Notes: generated by a model from the letters alone, not told the origin. A DNA stretch of 64,000 bases from Opitutus sp. GAS368 (GCF_900104925.1 NZ_LT629735.1:3765001-3829000), one strand, 5' to 3'; counted from the first letter of the stretch, positions 43,165-52,266 are shown. Numbers and translations: made by a program.

Positions 43165-44535
43165 ATGTTTGACCCTGTTGAAAAGCTCAAGGAATACGTC
43201 CGCCAAGGCAGCGTCTCGGCCGACCCGCAGTTCAAGGCGGGCATGGCGGGCGCCCAGCAGTTCCTGACCAGGCTGCTGACGGAAATCGGCTTCAAGGTGG
43301 AGCTGGTGCCCACCGCGCTGCATCCGGTGCTGCTCGCCAAGCGCGGCGACAACCCGGCCTGGCCGCATGTCATCATCTACGGCCACTACGACGTGCAGCC
43401 GCCCGACCCGCTCGACAAGTGGGTCACGCCGCCGTTCGAGCCGACCATCCGGGGTGAGCGCATCTACGGCCGCGGCACGGCCGACAACAAGGGCCCGCTG
43501 CTGGTGCACATCACGGCCGTCGCGCGCCTGCTGGAGAAGAACCCCCACCTGCCGCTGCGCCTGACCTTCATGGTCGAGGGCGAGGAGGAAATCGGGAGCA
43601 AGAATTTCAAAACCTTCCTCAAGGAGAACAAGGAGAAGCTCCGCGGCGACTTCATCTATATGTCGGACAACGGTATTCTTTCGCCCGACCAGATGATCAT
43701 CACCGTCGGCCTGCGCGGCATGCTGGCCTTCGAGATCGAGCTGACCGGGCCGAACTCGGACCTGCACTCCGGCATGCACGGCGGCGTGCTGATGAATCCG
43801 CTGCAGGCGCTGGCCGAGCTCTGCGCCTCGCTGCACACGCCGGACGGGCGGGTCAACCTCCCGGGCTTCTACGACGCCGTGGTCCAGCCCGAGCCCTGGG
43901 AGCGCGAGCAGCTCGCCAAGGCGGGCCTCCAGGAGAAGGACTACGCGGCCTTTCTCGGCATCAAGGAATTCCACACGCCGCCCGGCTACACGCCGTTCGA
44001 GGCCATCCGCTTCCTGCCGACGCTCGAGTTCAACGGCTTCAGCGGCGGCTACCAGGGCGAGGGGACCAAGACGGTCATCCCGAGCAAGGCCAAGGTGAAG
44101 ATCACCTGCCGCCTCGTGCCGAACCAGACGCCGGACAACATGAAGGAAGCGGTCTTCAACGCCATCAAGGCGCGCTGCCCGAAGGGCGTGACGATGGCCA
44201 TCACGCCGCAGCACAATGCCACACCCTACGTGGTCATCCCGCCCGACCGGTCGAACACGCCGAAGAACCAGTCGCCGGCGCTGGCGAAATGCTTCCGCGC
44301 GGTGGACAAGGCGGCGACCGAGGTCTTTGGCAAGCCGCCGATCTATCTCCGCGAGGGCGGCAGCGTCGGCCTGCTCGCCGACCTGAAGGAAGTGCTCGGG
44401 CTCGACGCCGTGATGATGGGGCTCTTCCTGCCGGAGGACAACCTGCACGCGCCGAACGAGAGCTTCCACCTCGGCGTGATGAAGAAGGGCATCGATACCT
44501 CCGAGCGCGTGCTGGCCGAGCTGGCGAAGGGGTAG
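43165..44535 (+). CDS. M20-family dipeptidase
   Basis: 456 residues. Zinc-binding elements are IIYGHYDVQPPDP (residues about 70-82), GRGTADNKGPLLVH (bridging Asp), FMVEGEEEIGS (catalytic Glu-Glu), YMSDNGILSPD and a late PEDNLHAPNESFHLG with the last His. The dimerisation domain begins GLRGMLAFEIELTGPNSDLH. The length and motif set match the cytosolic dipeptidase/carnosinase-like branch. The ATG at 43165 fits; codons upstream to 43126 are unconserved. Confidence 0.93.
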   Translation: MFDPVEKLKEYVRQGSVSADPQFKAGMAGAQQFLTRLLTEIGFKVELVPTALHPVLLAKRGDNPAWPHVIIYGHYDVQPPDPLDKWVTPPFEPTIRGERIYGRGTADNKGPLLVHITAVARLLEKNPHLPLRLTFMVEGEEEIGSKNFKTFLKENKEKLRGDFIYMSDNGILSPDQMIITVGLRGMLAFEIELTGPNSDLHSGMHGGVLMNPLQALAELCASLHTPDGRVNLPGFYDAVVQPEPWEREQLAKAGLQEKDYAAFLGIKEFHTPPGYTPFEAIRFLPTLEFNGFSGGYQGEGTKTVIPSKAKVKITCRLVPNQTPDNMKEAVFNAIKARCPKGVTMAITPQHNATPYVVIPPDRSNTPKNQSPALAKCFRAVDKAATEVFGKPPIYLREGGSVGLLADLKEVLGLDAVMMGLFLPEDNLHAPNESFHLGVMKKGIDTSERVLAELAKG

Positions 44536-44545
44536 TTTTTCCGGA

Positions 44546-44618
44546 TGTAGGGTCGTCGCTTGCGACGACCTTTGATTTGAATGCCGCGGGTGAGGTCGCC
44601 GCCAGCGGCGACCCTACA
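44546..44618. repeat. TGTAG-ended palindrome, GTCGTCGCTTGCGACGAC type
   Basis: TGTAGGGTCGTCGCTTGCGA at the left and CCGCCAGCGGCGACCCTACA at the right. It is followed by a GGCCCGCAGGGACGCGGGCC hairpin (44629-44648) shared with the repeats near 22.3-22.5 kb. Confidence 0.9.
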
Positions 44619-44655
44619 GACGAAGCCGGCCCGCAGGGACGCGGGCCCTCCAAAT

Positions 44656-44682
44656 AAAAAGGCCGCGGATTGCTCCGCGGCC
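44656..44682 (-). terminator. Rho-independent terminator of pal
   Basis: On the minus strand GGCCGCGGA-GCAA-TCCGCGGCC is followed by TTTTT. It lies 26 bp past the pal stop. Confidence 0.92.
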
Positions 44683-44707
44683 TTTGAAATTTGATCTCGC
44701 CCGACGC

Positions 44708-45253
44708 TTACTGCTTCTTGAGCTCGATGAAGTCGACGCGACGGTCCTTCTGCCACTCGGATTCACCGCCGCCCTGCTTGGCGTCGGTCGAGCCCTTCGA
44801 GAGGGTCTCGAGGCGCTTGGCGTCGGCGCCCATGGACTCGAGGAAACGCTTCACGGAATTCGCGCGGCGGTCACCCAGGCCGAGGTTGTATTCGGCGGTG
44901 CCGCGCCAGTCGCAATGGCCGACGAGCACCATGTTTTTCTCGGGATTGTCTTTCAGCCACTTGATGGCGGCAGCCAGCTTCGGGCGCTCGGCGGGAGCGA
45001 CGGCGGCGCGATCGAGGCCGAAGAAGACGGAGTCAACAACGCTCTTGTTCTCGCTGTCCGGGGTGCCTTCGTTGCGCTGAGGAATGGGAGTCTGGTCCGG
45101 AGCAAAGGCGACCGCGTTCGGGTCGATCGTGTTGCTTGGGCCGCCCGTCGCGGGGAGCGTCGAGGCGTCACGGACCGGCTTCTTTTTGCAGCCGGAAAGG
45201 ACGAGGGCGGAGAGGGCCAGCGTGAGGCCGAGGAGTTTGGCGAAGTTCTTCAT
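44708..45253 (-). CDS. pal: Peptidoglycan-associated lipoprotein Pal
   Basis: 181 residues. The signal peptide ends in the lipobox LSGC, with Lys at +2. A Pro-rich linker is followed by an OmpA-like domain: VVDSVFFGLDRAAVAP, the peptidoglycan-binding MVLVGHCDWRGTAEYNLGLG and DRRANSVKRFLESMGADAKR, with a final RRVDFIELKK. It anchors the outer membrane to the cell wall and works with the Tol system. No tol genes are present here. It is followed by a strong terminator. Confidence 0.93.
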   Translation of the reverse strand: MKNFAKLLGLTLALSALVLSGCKKKPVRDASTLPATGGPSNTIDPNAVAFAPDQTPIPQRNEGTPDSENKSVVDSVFFGLDRAAVAPAERPKLAAAIKWLKDNPEKNMVLVGHCDWRGTAEYNLGLGDRRANSVKRFLESMGADAKRLETLSKGSTDAKQGGGESEWQKDRRVDFIELKKQ

Positions 45254-45323
45254 GTAAGTGCAGGGAAAGAGTGGCCTCGTTATTGGTTAATCCCCGAGGG
45301 CGGGCAAGAACGAATCTTCAAGC

Positions 45324-46052
45324 TCACCACGTCTGGGCGCGGTGGTCGATGAGGCCGATCTCCAGGGCGTAACGGGTGAGGCTGGCGACGTCGTGGAGGT
45401 TGAGCTTCCGCATGAGGTTCGTGCGGTGGTTGTCCACGGTCTTGACGCTGATGCCGAGCTTCTGGGCGATTTCCTTGGTGCTGTTGCTCTCGGCGACGAG
45501 CTTGAGGATCTCGCGCTCGCGGTCGGTGAGGGTGTCGACGCCGGAGGCCGGGCTGTTGTTGGCGACGACGGTGCGAAGCAGGGCGGCCACGCCGGGGCCG
45601 AAATAGGTGCCGCCGTTGGCAATGGTCTCGAGGCCCTTCTTGAACTCGCCCAGGCCGGCGGTCTTCTCGACAAAACCGTGGGCGCCGGCCTCGAGCATCT
45701 CGCGGACGAGGGCGGGGCTCTCGTAGGCGGAAAATACCAGCACGCGGGTGTTTTTGAGCTGCTTGCTGATGCGGCGGAGGATGTCCACGCCGCTGAGGCC
45801 CGGCAGGCGGGCGTCGAGCACGAGCAGGTCGGGCTTCAGATCGAGGCAGAGCTGGCAGGCCTGCTGGCCGTCGCCGCTTTCGCCGACAATCTTATAGGCC
45901 GGGTCGATGCGGAGGATTTCCGCCAGCATCTCGCGGATGGCGGTCTGGTCCTCGATGATGACGATGCGTTTGGCTGAAATGAGTGTGGGCACAGGTGACG
46001 GAGGGAAGGGCGGCGGGACAGGAGTGGCGCGACTTTTGGCCATCCGCGGCAA
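45324..46052 (-). CDS. NarL/FixJ-type response regulator
   Basis: 242 residues. The receiver domain (about 25-145) has the acidic pair in [11 protein letters not shown], the phospho-acceptor Asp in [13 protein letters not shown] (about residue 80), the Thr/Ser position in [11 protein letters not shown] and Lys in FVEKTAG. The LuxR-type HTH (about 170-235) reads [20 protein letters not shown] and [17 protein letters not shown]. No histidine kinase gene is adjacent, so it is an orphan. The first 25 residues are Pro-rich and unconserved, so translation may start later than 46052. Confidence 0.9.
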   Translation of the reverse strand: MPRMAKSRATPVPPPFPPSPVPTLISAKRIVIIEDQTAIREMLAEILRIDPAYKIVGESGDGQQACQLCLDLKPDLLVLDARLPGLSGVDILRRISKQLKNTRVLVFSAYESPALVREMLEAGAHGFVEKTAGLGEFKKGLETIANGGTYFGPGVAALLRTVVANNSPASGVDTLTDREREILKLVAESNSTKEIAQKLGISVKTVDNHRTNLMRKLNLHDVASLTRYALEIGLIDHRAQTW

Positions 46053-46213
46053 AACTCAACCCCGATTAGTAAAAAGAGGGCCATGGGTAAAAAAGCCACG
46101 AATGCCGGGCTGGCCTGCCAGCCGTAGCCACTCGGGGGCGAGCGGAAGTGAAATGTCCTCCTTCGCCCAGGCTTCGGAGGACAGCCTCCGCCCTCGCTTC
46201 GCTTGGCGTAGGC

Positions 46214-46288
46214 TGGTGGGGCGACTGGGATTCGAACCCAGAACCAATTGCTTAAAAGGCAACTGCTCTACCATTGAGCTATCGCCCC
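46214..46288 (-). tRNA. tRNA-Lys (anticodon TTT)
   Basis: 75 nt including an encoded CCA. The acceptor stem GGGGCGA pairs with TCGCCCC, and the discriminator base is A. The D arm is TAGCTCAATGGTAGAGCA. The anticodon stem GTTGC/GCAAT holds the loop CTTTTAA, with TTT at 34-36. The T arm contains GGTTCGAATCC. It is flanked by a GC-rich repeat on the 3' side and unannotated spacer on the 5' side. Confidence 0.96.
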
Positions 46289-46480
46289 AGCTAGAACCCA
46301 AGGGCGCAGATAGTTTTTCGCTTGGGCGGCAAGGCAAGGATTAATTGCACCGGCGGGCCCCGGGCGGTCCCGGCCAAGCGAGCATTGACCGCCGGGTCGG
46401 GGATGGTGCAATCTGCCCACCAACTAGCGACTTTCGTGGGAACAATCCTCAAATTTCCGGATCAGAACGAGCCTGATCCT

Positions 46481-47086
46481 ATGACTGCCAAAGCCCAGGA
46501 AGTAGCCTTGGACCGCCTGCTGGTCGACCGCTTCAAAGGCGGCGACGCCACCGCCTTTGACCAACTGGTCACCCGATATTGGGACCGCATCTATGCGATG
46601 ACCAACCAGCTCCTGCGCAACCAGCAGGACGCCGAGGAAGTCACGCAGGACGCCTTCATCCGCGCCCACCGCGGGCTGGTGAATTTCCGCGGCGACTCGG
46701 CCTTTTCGACCTGGCTCTACCAGATCGCCACCAACCTGGCCCGCAACCGGTATTGGTATTGGTGGCGCCGCAAGCGCGACAAATCCATCTCCTTCGAGGC
46801 CCCGGTCAGCGGCGAAAACGACACCACGCTCGCCGAACTCATCCCCGCCGAGCAGGAGACACCCGAGGACGCGACCGTCACGCAGGAGTTCGTCAACCGC
46901 GTCGCCGAGTGCATGGAGGAGCTGAACGAGAAACACCGGGAGATCCTGATCCTGCGCAATGTCCAGAATCTCGCCTACGAGGAGATCGCCGAGATCCTCG
47001 GCATCAGCGTCGGCACCGTCAAAAGCCGCATCGCCCGCGCCCGCGAGAGCCTGCGCGAGAGACTGGGCCACGAATTTCAGCCATGA
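46481..47086 (+). CDS. ECF-type RNA polymerase sigma factor
   Basis: 201 residues. Region 2 spans about 15-85, with DQLVTRYWDRIYAMTNQLL, DAEEVTQDAFIRAHRGL and STWLYQIATNLARNRYW. Region 4 spans about 140-190, with LNEKHREILILRNVQNLAYE and EIAEILGISVGTVKSRIARA. No region 1.1 or 3 is present, as expected for the extracytoplasmic-function class (RpoE-like). Its stop overlaps the start of the next gene (ATGA), which fits a sigma/anti-sigma pair. The ATG at 46481 is used; 53 in-frame codons upstream are unconserved. Confidence 0.93.
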   Translation: MTAKAQEVALDRLLVDRFKGGDATAFDQLVTRYWDRIYAMTNQLLRNQQDAEEVTQDAFIRAHRGLVNFRGDSAFSTWLYQIATNLARNRYWYWWRRKRDKSISFEAPVSGENDTTLAELIPAEQETPEDATVTQEFVNRVAECMEELNEKHREILILRNVQNLAYEEIAEILGISVGTVKSRIARARESLRERLGHEFQP

Positions 47087-47784
47087 AAGACCAACGCTTC
47101 ATTGAATTGGTGAACCTGTATATCGACCGGCAGATCACCGTTGCGGAAACCGCCGAGCTTGAGGCGGAAATCCAGACCAGCCCGCGCCGCCGCGCGGTCT
47201 ACCGGCAGTATTGCCAGCTGCACAGCGCCACCAAGCAGGTCTATGACAGCTTCCGCACCAGCGCCGCCAGCCCGCAGCCCGGTTTGCCGGCCGGCCGGGC
47301 GGTCCTCACCGATTTCAAACCCCGTTCGCGGTCGAACTGGATCCATTATGCCGGCGGCCTGACGGCCGCGGCGTGCCTCACCGTGGTTCTGATCCGCTTC
47401 AATTCCAACTCCCGGCCCGCCACAGATACGCCGGTCAAGGCCGGGTCGGTGCCGGCCGTCCAGGTGGCGGCCGTGGCCCCGGCGGTGCCCGTCGTCGCGA
47501 CGCCGACCGTGCCCACCGCCACTCCCGCAGCGCCGGGCATCACCAGCCTGCGCAGCAATCTGAACGTCGAACCCGATTATGCGGCCATGCTCGCGGCGCT
47601 GCGCCGCGAAGAGCAACGGTCCTTCGCCAACGGCGAGATCCAGAACAGTCGGCTGCCGTCGTTGTTTGATGACGGGGTGTTTGAGGCCCGCCCGTTTTCC
47701 CCGGCGAACAACCCGCGGACCTTCCGCAGCAAGCAGGTGCCGGCGCAGCCGGCGGAGTTCACCGCCTTCGAGTTCCGCCACTGA
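47083..47784 (+). CDS. Putative anti-sigma factor
   Basis: 233 residues, translationally coupled to the ECF sigma gene. The N-terminal 60 residues (FIELVNLYIDRQITVAETAE, SPRRRAVYRQYCQLHSATKQ) resemble the helical sigma-binding domain of anti-sigma factors but lack the HxxxCxxC zinc site. One transmembrane helix lies at about 88-104. The outer part is Ala/Pro/Val-rich and of low complexity, with a conserved-looking C-terminal FEARPFSPANN stretch. The role is inferred from position and layout. Confidence 0.7.
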   Translation: MKDQRFIELVNLYIDRQITVAETAELEAEIQTSPRRRAVYRQYCQLHSATKQVYDSFRTSAASPQPGLPAGRAVLTDFKPRSRSNWIHYAGGLTAAACLTVVLIRFNSNSRPATDTPVKAGSVPAVQVAAVAPAVPVVATPTVPTATPAAPGITSLRSNLNVEPDYAAMLAALRREEQRSFANGEIQNSRLPSLFDDGVFEARPFSPANNPRTFRSKQVPAQPAEFTAFEFRH

Positions 47785-47788
47785 GGAT

Positions 47789-47816
47789 GGGTAGGGCGCG
47801 GACTCCGTTCCGCGCC
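47789..47816. repeat. GGTAGGGCGCGG hairpin
   Basis: A single hairpin GGCGCGGACTCCGTTCCGCGCC preceded by GGGTA. It is a half-copy of the compound palindrome at 33989-34045. Confidence 0.8.
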
Positions 47817-47850
47817 TTTCTGCCGGTGCAGGGACTCACCACCTTGCCGC

Positions 47851-48453
47851 TCAGCCCAGGGCTTTTTTGATCAGCGCCTCGGTTGAGGCCGCGGCGCCCA
47901 GGGCAACCCAGGCCTGCCGGACGGCCTTGTCCGCATCCGGGGCCTTGTAGCCCAGCGCCGTGAGAGCGAGCACCGCATCGCGGATCTTGTTCTCGGCCGC
48001 GGGCGGCGTGCCTTCCCCCCTGGCCGGTGCCACGTGACCCAGCTCGGCGGGGTTCAGCTTGTCGCGCAGCTCGATGACCAGCCGCTCGGCGGTCTTCTTG
48101 CCGATGCCCGGGCATTTGGCCAGCAGGCCGACGTCGCCGGCGGCAATGGCGCCCTTGAGGGTGGGGAGGGAGAGCTTGCTCAGGACACTGAGGGCCATCT
48201 TCGGGCCGACGCCGGTGACCTTCTCGACGAGCAGGCGGAAGAAGTCGCGCTCCTCCTCGGTAGAGAAGCCGTAGAGGGTCGCCGAATCCTCCCGGTAGAC
48301 CGCCAGGGTGTGGAGCTTGACCGGCTTGCCGGGCACGGGCAGGCGCTCGGCCGTGGTGACCGGGATGTGGAGCTCGTAACCGAGGCCGCCGGCCTCCACG
48401 ACCGCCGTCAACGGGGTGGCCGCAACGAGGGTGCCAGAGACGCTGGTGATCAT
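47851..48453 (-). CDS. ruvA: Holliday junction branch migration protein RuvA
   Basis: 200 residues. The N-terminal OB fold begins MITSVSGTLVAATPLTAVVE, domain II has two helix-hairpin-helix motifs (VTGVGPKMALSVLS and CPGIGKKTAERLVIELRDKL), and a C-terminal three-helix domain III ends ALIKKALG. RuvA tetramers bind four-way junctions and load RuvB. ruvB and ruvC are not in the window. The start overlaps the dapB stop by 4 bp. Confidence 0.95.
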   Translation of the reverse strand: MITSVSGTLVAATPLTAVVEAGGLGYELHIPVTTAERLPVPGKPVKLHTLAVYREDSATLYGFSTEEERDFFRLLVEKVTGVGPKMALSVLSKLSLPTLKGAIAAGDVGLLAKCPGIGKKTAERLVIELRDKLNPAELGHVAPARGEGTPPAAENKIRDAVLALTALGYKAPDADKAVRQAWVALGAAASTEALIKKALG

Positions 48454-49181
48454 TTGAGGCCGAGCACGTCCTGCATGTCGTAGACCCCGGGCTTCTGCTT
48501 CACGACCCAATGCGCGGCGCGCACGGCGCCGCGGGCGAAGATGGCCCGGTCGCTGGCCTTGTGAATCAGCTCCACGCGTTCGCCGAGCGCGGCGAATAAA
48601 ACCGTGTGTTCCCCCACGACGTCGCCGCCGCGCAGCGCATGCACGCCGACCTCGGTCGGCGGGCGTTCACCCGTGATGCCGGAACGGCCGTGCCGCAATG
48701 CGTCGGCGGTCAGCTTGCGCTCCTCGAGGATGATCTCGAGGAGGCGGGCGGCGGTGCCGCTCGGGGCGTCCTTCTTGAAGCGATGGTGCATCTCGACGAC
48801 CTCGGCGTCGTAATCGGCGCCCAGCACCGCGGCGGCGCGCCGGGTGAGGGCGAAAAGGAGGTTCACGCCGACGGAGAAATTGCCGGCCCAGACGCACGGC
48901 ACCTTGGCCGCCAGGGCGAGCAGTTTTTTCTTCTCGGCGGCGCCATGGCCGGTGGTGCCGATGACGATGGGCTTCTTCTTCGCCACCGCGAGCTCGAGCA
49001 ACCGGCCGGTCGCGGAGTGAGAACTGAAATCGATGATCACGTCGCAGCCGGCGAGGTGCGCGGCCGGGTCGTCGCCGGCATCGGTGGTGGCGCGGATGGC
49101 AGCGTCCATTTCACCGGCGAGGCCGGCGATGGTCCGGCCCATGCGGCCTTTGGCGCCATTGAGGAGGATCTGGAGCGGCAT
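48450..49181 (-). CDS. dapB: 4-hydroxy-tetrahydrodipicolinate reductase
   Basis: 243 residues. The Rossmann motif is LLNGAKGRMGRTI, followed by VIIDFSSHSA, IGTTGH, and the substrate-binding EMHHRFKKDAPSGTA with the catalytic His-His and Lys. GVHALRGGDVVGEHTVLF completes the family pattern. It reduces the DapA product on the lysine/diaminopimelate pathway. It lies 4 bp after dapA and overlaps ruvA, so the three genes form one transcript. Confidence 0.95.
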   Translation of the reverse strand: MPLQILLNGAKGRMGRTIAGLAGEMDAAIRATTDAGDDPAAHLAGCDVIIDFSSHSATGRLLELAVAKKKPIVIGTTGHGAAEKKKLLALAAKVPCVWAGNFSVGVNLLFALTRRAAAVLGADYDAEVVEMHHRFKKDAPSGTAARLLEIILEERKLTADALRHGRSGITGERPPTEVGVHALRGGDVVGEHTVLFAALGERVELIHKASDRAIFARGAVRAAHWVVKQKPGVYDMQDVLGLK

Positions 49182-49185
49182 GGCG

Positions 49186-50079
49186 TCAGCCCTGGCGGAA
49201 GGCAGCGAGCGAGGCGAGCAGGGTCTTGCGGTTGACGGCGCCCATCGGGCAGAGCGGCGACCGCACCTCTTCGGAACCGATGATGCCGGCCGCGACCATC
49301 GCCGTTTTCACCGGCGAGGGATTCGACTCGATGAAAAGCGTCTTGAACACCGGGTAGAGCCGGCGGTGCAGCGCGCGGGCCTTCGGGTAGTCGTGGGCCA
49401 GGGCGAGCGAGACGAGCTTGCCGACTTCCTTCGGGTAAAGGTTGCTCGCCACGCTGACCACGCCTTGGGCGCCGACCGCCATGAAGGGCAGGGTGAGACT
49501 GTCGTCGCCGCTGAGCACGGTGACCGAGTCGCCAAGCGCGGAGATGATCTGGTCGACGCGGTCGACGCTGCCGCCGGCCTCCTTGATGTGGGCGACGTGG
49601 GGATACCTGGCGCGGAGGCGCTCGATGACCGGCACGCTGATCTCGATGCCGCAGCGGCCCGGGATCGAGTAGAGGATGATGGGCTTGTCGGTCGCCTCGG
49701 CAATCTGCGCGAAATGCTGGAACAGGCCCTCCTGGGTGGGGCGGTTGTAGTAGGGCGCCACGAGGAGCATGCCATCAGCGCCGGCGGCGTCGGCCGCCCT
49801 GGTCAGGTCGATGGCCTCGTGCGTGGAATTGGAACCCGTGCCGGCGATGACCGGCACCCGGCCCCGGGCGGCCTCGATCGTGGCCCGGATGATGTCCAGG
49901 TGTTCCTCGTGGGTGACCGTGGGTGACTCGCCCGTGGTGCCGACCGGCACGAGGCCGCTGATGCCGGCCTTGACCTGGAACTCCACCAGTTTCTTCAACT
50001 CGTCATAGGCGACGGTGCCGCGCCGGAAGGGCGTGACGAGGGCGGTGTAGGTGCCGGTGAAGGTGCGGAGACGATTCAT
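49186..50079 (-). CDS. dapA: 4-hydroxy-tetrahydrodipicolinate synthase
   Basis: 297 residues, a class I aldolase TIM barrel. GLVPVGTTGESPTVTHEEHL holds the Thr-Thr proton relay, VAPYYNRPTQEGLFQHF the Tyr region, and HIKEAGGSVDRV the Schiff-base Lys near residue 163. It condenses pyruvate with aspartate semialdehyde, the first committed step to lysine and diaminopimelate. It is the first gene of dapA-dapB-ruvA. Confidence 0.96.
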   Translation of the reverse strand: MNRLRTFTGTYTALVTPFRRGTVAYDELKKLVEFQVKAGISGLVPVGTTGESPTVTHEEHLDIIRATIEAARGRVPVIAGTGSNSTHEAIDLTRAADAAGADGMLLVAPYYNRPTQEGLFQHFAQIAEATDKPIILYSIPGRCGIEISVPVIERLRARYPHVAHIKEAGGSVDRVDQIISALGDSVTVLSGDDSLTLPFMAVGAQGVVSVASNLYPKEVGKLVSLALAHDYPKARALHRRLYPVFKTLFIESNPSPVKTAMVAAGIIGSEEVRSPLCPMGAVNRKTLLASLAAFRQG

Positions 50080-50091
50080 AGGAAAGTTACC

Positions 50092-50120
50092 TTGAACGAT
50101 GCAAAGAGACGCTGTATCGA
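50092..50120 (+). promoter_or_regulatory. Candidate sigma-70-type promoter of the pilT-like gene
   Basis: TTGAAC (50092-50097) and TATCGA (50115-50120) with a 17-bp spacer, about 38 bp before the ATG. It lies between the divergent dapA and pilT-like genes. Confidence 0.35.
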
Positions 50121-50157
50121 AAGCACAGCTTTAAAGCCGGTTCACGCATAAAATTCC

Positions 50158-51255
50158 ATGAGCACGACGACACTTCATACCGAAATTATCAACGATCTGC
50201 TTAAACTGGCCGTGGAAAGCGGCGCCAGCGACATCGTGATCAAGTCCGAAAAGCCGGGTTACCTGCGCATGGGTGGCAAGCTCAGGGCGGTCGAGATGGA
50301 CGCCATCACCTGCGATACCGCCCAGGCCTGGGTCGACGAGCACGTGCCGCGGGTTTTCAAGCCCAAGTGGGAGAAGGATGCGCAGGTGGACTTTGCCTAC
50401 GCGGCGGACGAAGTGGGGCGTTTCCGCGTCAATGCCTTCCACCAGCGAGGTCTGGTGAGCATCGTGCTCCGCCACATCAAGAGCCGTCCGCCCACCTTCG
50501 AGGACCTGAAAATCGAGCCGGACACGTTCATCAAGATGGCGCAGGCCAAGGACGGCATCCTGCTGGTCTGCGGCGCCACGGGCTCCGGCAAGAGTTCGAC
50601 GATGGCCGCCATGCTCAACTGGATCAACCAGAACATGGACAAGCATATCGTGACCATCGAGGACCCGATCGAATACACTTTCAGCGATGAGAAGTCCCTG
50701 TTCCAGCAGCGCGAAATCGGCCTCGACGTGCCGAGCTTCGAGCTGGCGATCAAGTCGGTGCTGCGCCAGAACCCCGACATCATCCTGATCGGCGAAATGC
50801 GCGACCGGGAGACCTTCGAGACCGCCATTTCCGCGGCCGAGACCGGCCACTTGGTCATCTCGACCATGCACGCCGCCACCGTGAAACAATCGCTGACCCG
50901 CCTGTTCGAATTTTTCCCGCCGGAGCAGATCGAGCAGGCCCGCCGGCAGATCGCCGGCACGCTCCGGGGTTTTATCTGCCAGAAACTCATCCCGGCGCTC
51001 GAGGGCGGCGGCCGCTTCGCCGCGCACGAGATACTCATGGCCGACGCCACGGTGAGCAACCTGATCCTCGACGGCCATAACGACAAGATCCAGCAGCTCC
51101 TGGAGTCTTCCAGCGAGCAAGGTTCGAAATCCTTCAACAAGGATCTCTACCGGCTCATCAAGGAGGGCAAGATCAGCAAGGCCGACGGCTTGCGCTTCTC
51201 CCCGAACGCCCCGGCGTTGGAGATGAATCTGAAGGGTATCTTCTTCAAAACCTGA
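50158..51255 (+). CDS. Type IV pilus twitching ATPase, PilT/PilU-like
   Basis: 365 residues. The N-terminal domain begins INDLLKLAVESGASDIVIKS. The ATPase core has Walker A GATGSGKSSTMAAML (about residues 140-154), the Asp box TIEDPIEY, Walker B NPDIILIGEMRDRETF and the His box GHLVISTMHAAT, then LTRLFEFFPPEQIEQARRQI. It powers pilus retraction. The PilT-specific AIRNLIRE tail motif is not present, so it may be a PilU-type accessory retraction ATPase. No other pilus genes are nearby. Confidence 0.88.
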   Translation: MSTTTLHTEIINDLLKLAVESGASDIVIKSEKPGYLRMGGKLRAVEMDAITCDTAQAWVDEHVPRVFKPKWEKDAQVDFAYAADEVGRFRVNAFHQRGLVSIVLRHIKSRPPTFEDLKIEPDTFIKMAQAKDGILLVCGATGSGKSSTMAAMLNWINQNMDKHIVTIEDPIEYTFSDEKSLFQQREIGLDVPSFELAIKSVLRQNPDIILIGEMRDRETFETAISAAETGHLVISTMHAATVKQSLTRLFEFFPPEQIEQARRQIAGTLRGFICQKLIPALEGGGRFAAHEILMADATVSNLILDGHNDKIQQLLESSSEQGSKSFNKDLYRLIKEGKISKADGLRFSPNAPALEMNLKGIFFKT

Positions 51256-51272
51256 CGCCAGTTTGCTGCGTG

Positions 51273-51295
51273 GGCCGCCCGGAAACCGGGCGGCC
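51273..51295 (+). terminator. GC-rich hairpin after the pilT-like gene
   Basis: GGCCGCCCGG-AAA-CCGGGCGGCC, a perfect 10-bp stem 17 bp past the stop. It is followed by GGGGCGCGG rather than a T run, so termination would not be a classical intrinsic one. Confidence 0.4.
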
Positions 51296-51360
51296 GGGGC
51301 GCGGGAAATTTTAGGGCTTGGTTTTTGGACGGCGGGCCGGTTTAACCGCTCCTTTCATCT

Positions 51361-52266
51361 ATGTCACTCGCTCTGATTTTCGCCGGTCAAGGTGCCCAAA
51401 AAGTGGGCATGGGGAAGTCTCTGTATGAAGGTTCCGCCGCGGCCAAGGCCCTCTACGACGAGGCCAACACGGTGTTGGGCTGGGACTTGAGGAAGATCAG
51501 CTTCGAGGGTCCGGAGGCGGACCTGACCCAGACCAAGGTCTGCCAGCCGGCGCTTTTCGTGCACGGGCTGGCCGTGGTGGCCGCACTGCGGGAGGCGGGC
51601 AAGCTGCCGGCCGTGAAATTCGCCATGGGCCTGAGCCTGGGCGAGGTCACGGCGCTGACGGCTGCGGGGGTTTTTGATTTTGCGACCGGCCTCAAGGTCG
51701 TCGCCGAGCGCGGCCGGCTCATGCAGCTGGCGTGCGAGAAGTCCGTCGGCGGCATGGCCGCCATCATCGGCGAGGAACGCCCGCGGGTCGCGGAGCTGTG
51801 CGCCGAGTTCGGCATCGAGGCCGCCAATTTCAACGCTCCCGGCCAGATCATCGTCTCGGGCGAGAAGGCCAGGGTGGACGCGCTGGTCGCCGCGGCCAAG
51901 GACAAGGGTCTGAAGCGCGTCATGGCCCTCAACGTCGCCGGCGCCTACCACAGCCGCCTGATGGAGCCGGCGCGCGCCGCGTTTGCCGCCTTCCTGGCCG
52001 GCGTGAACTTCCATCGCCCCCAATTCACGGTCTTCAGCAATACCACCGGCCAGGCCGTCAGCGAGCCCGCGCAGGTCCGCGAGGCGCTGGTCAGGCAGGT
52101 CGTGTCCTCGGTGCTGTGGGAGGACTGCATGCGGGCCTGCGCGGCGGCCGGCGCGACGGAGTTCTGGGAGTGCGGTCCGGGCGGCGTGCTCGCCGGCCTG
52201 GCGCGGCGCACCGAGAAGGCGTGGGTCGTGAAGTCATTCGCCGAGTTCGCCGACACCGCCGCCTGA
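51361..52266 (+). CDS. fabD: Malonyl-CoA:ACP transacylase
   Basis: 301 residues. FAGQGAQKVGMGKSLYE at the N-terminus, the nucleophile elbow GLSLGEVTAL (Ser about residue 87), an active-site Arg in AERGRLMQLAC, and the His in GAYHSRLMEPA (about residue 197). It supplies malonyl-ACP for fatty-acid synthesis. It is transcribed away from the lipid operon at 55.5-63.6 kb but could serve it. It lies 1 bp from lepA and is probably cotranscribed. Confidence 0.95.
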   Translation: MSLALIFAGQGAQKVGMGKSLYEGSAAAKALYDEANTVLGWDLRKISFEGPEADLTQTKVCQPALFVHGLAVVAALREAGKLPAVKFAMGLSLGEVTALTAAGVFDFATGLKVVAERGRLMQLACEKSVGGMAAIIGEERPRVAELCAEFGIEAANFNAPGQIIVSGEKARVDALVAAAKDKGLKRVMALNVAGAYHSRLMEPARAAFAAFLAGVNFHRPQFTVFSNTTGQAVSEPAQVREALVRQVVSSVLWEDCMRACAAAGATEFWECGPGGVLAGLARRTEKAWVVKSFAEFADTAA

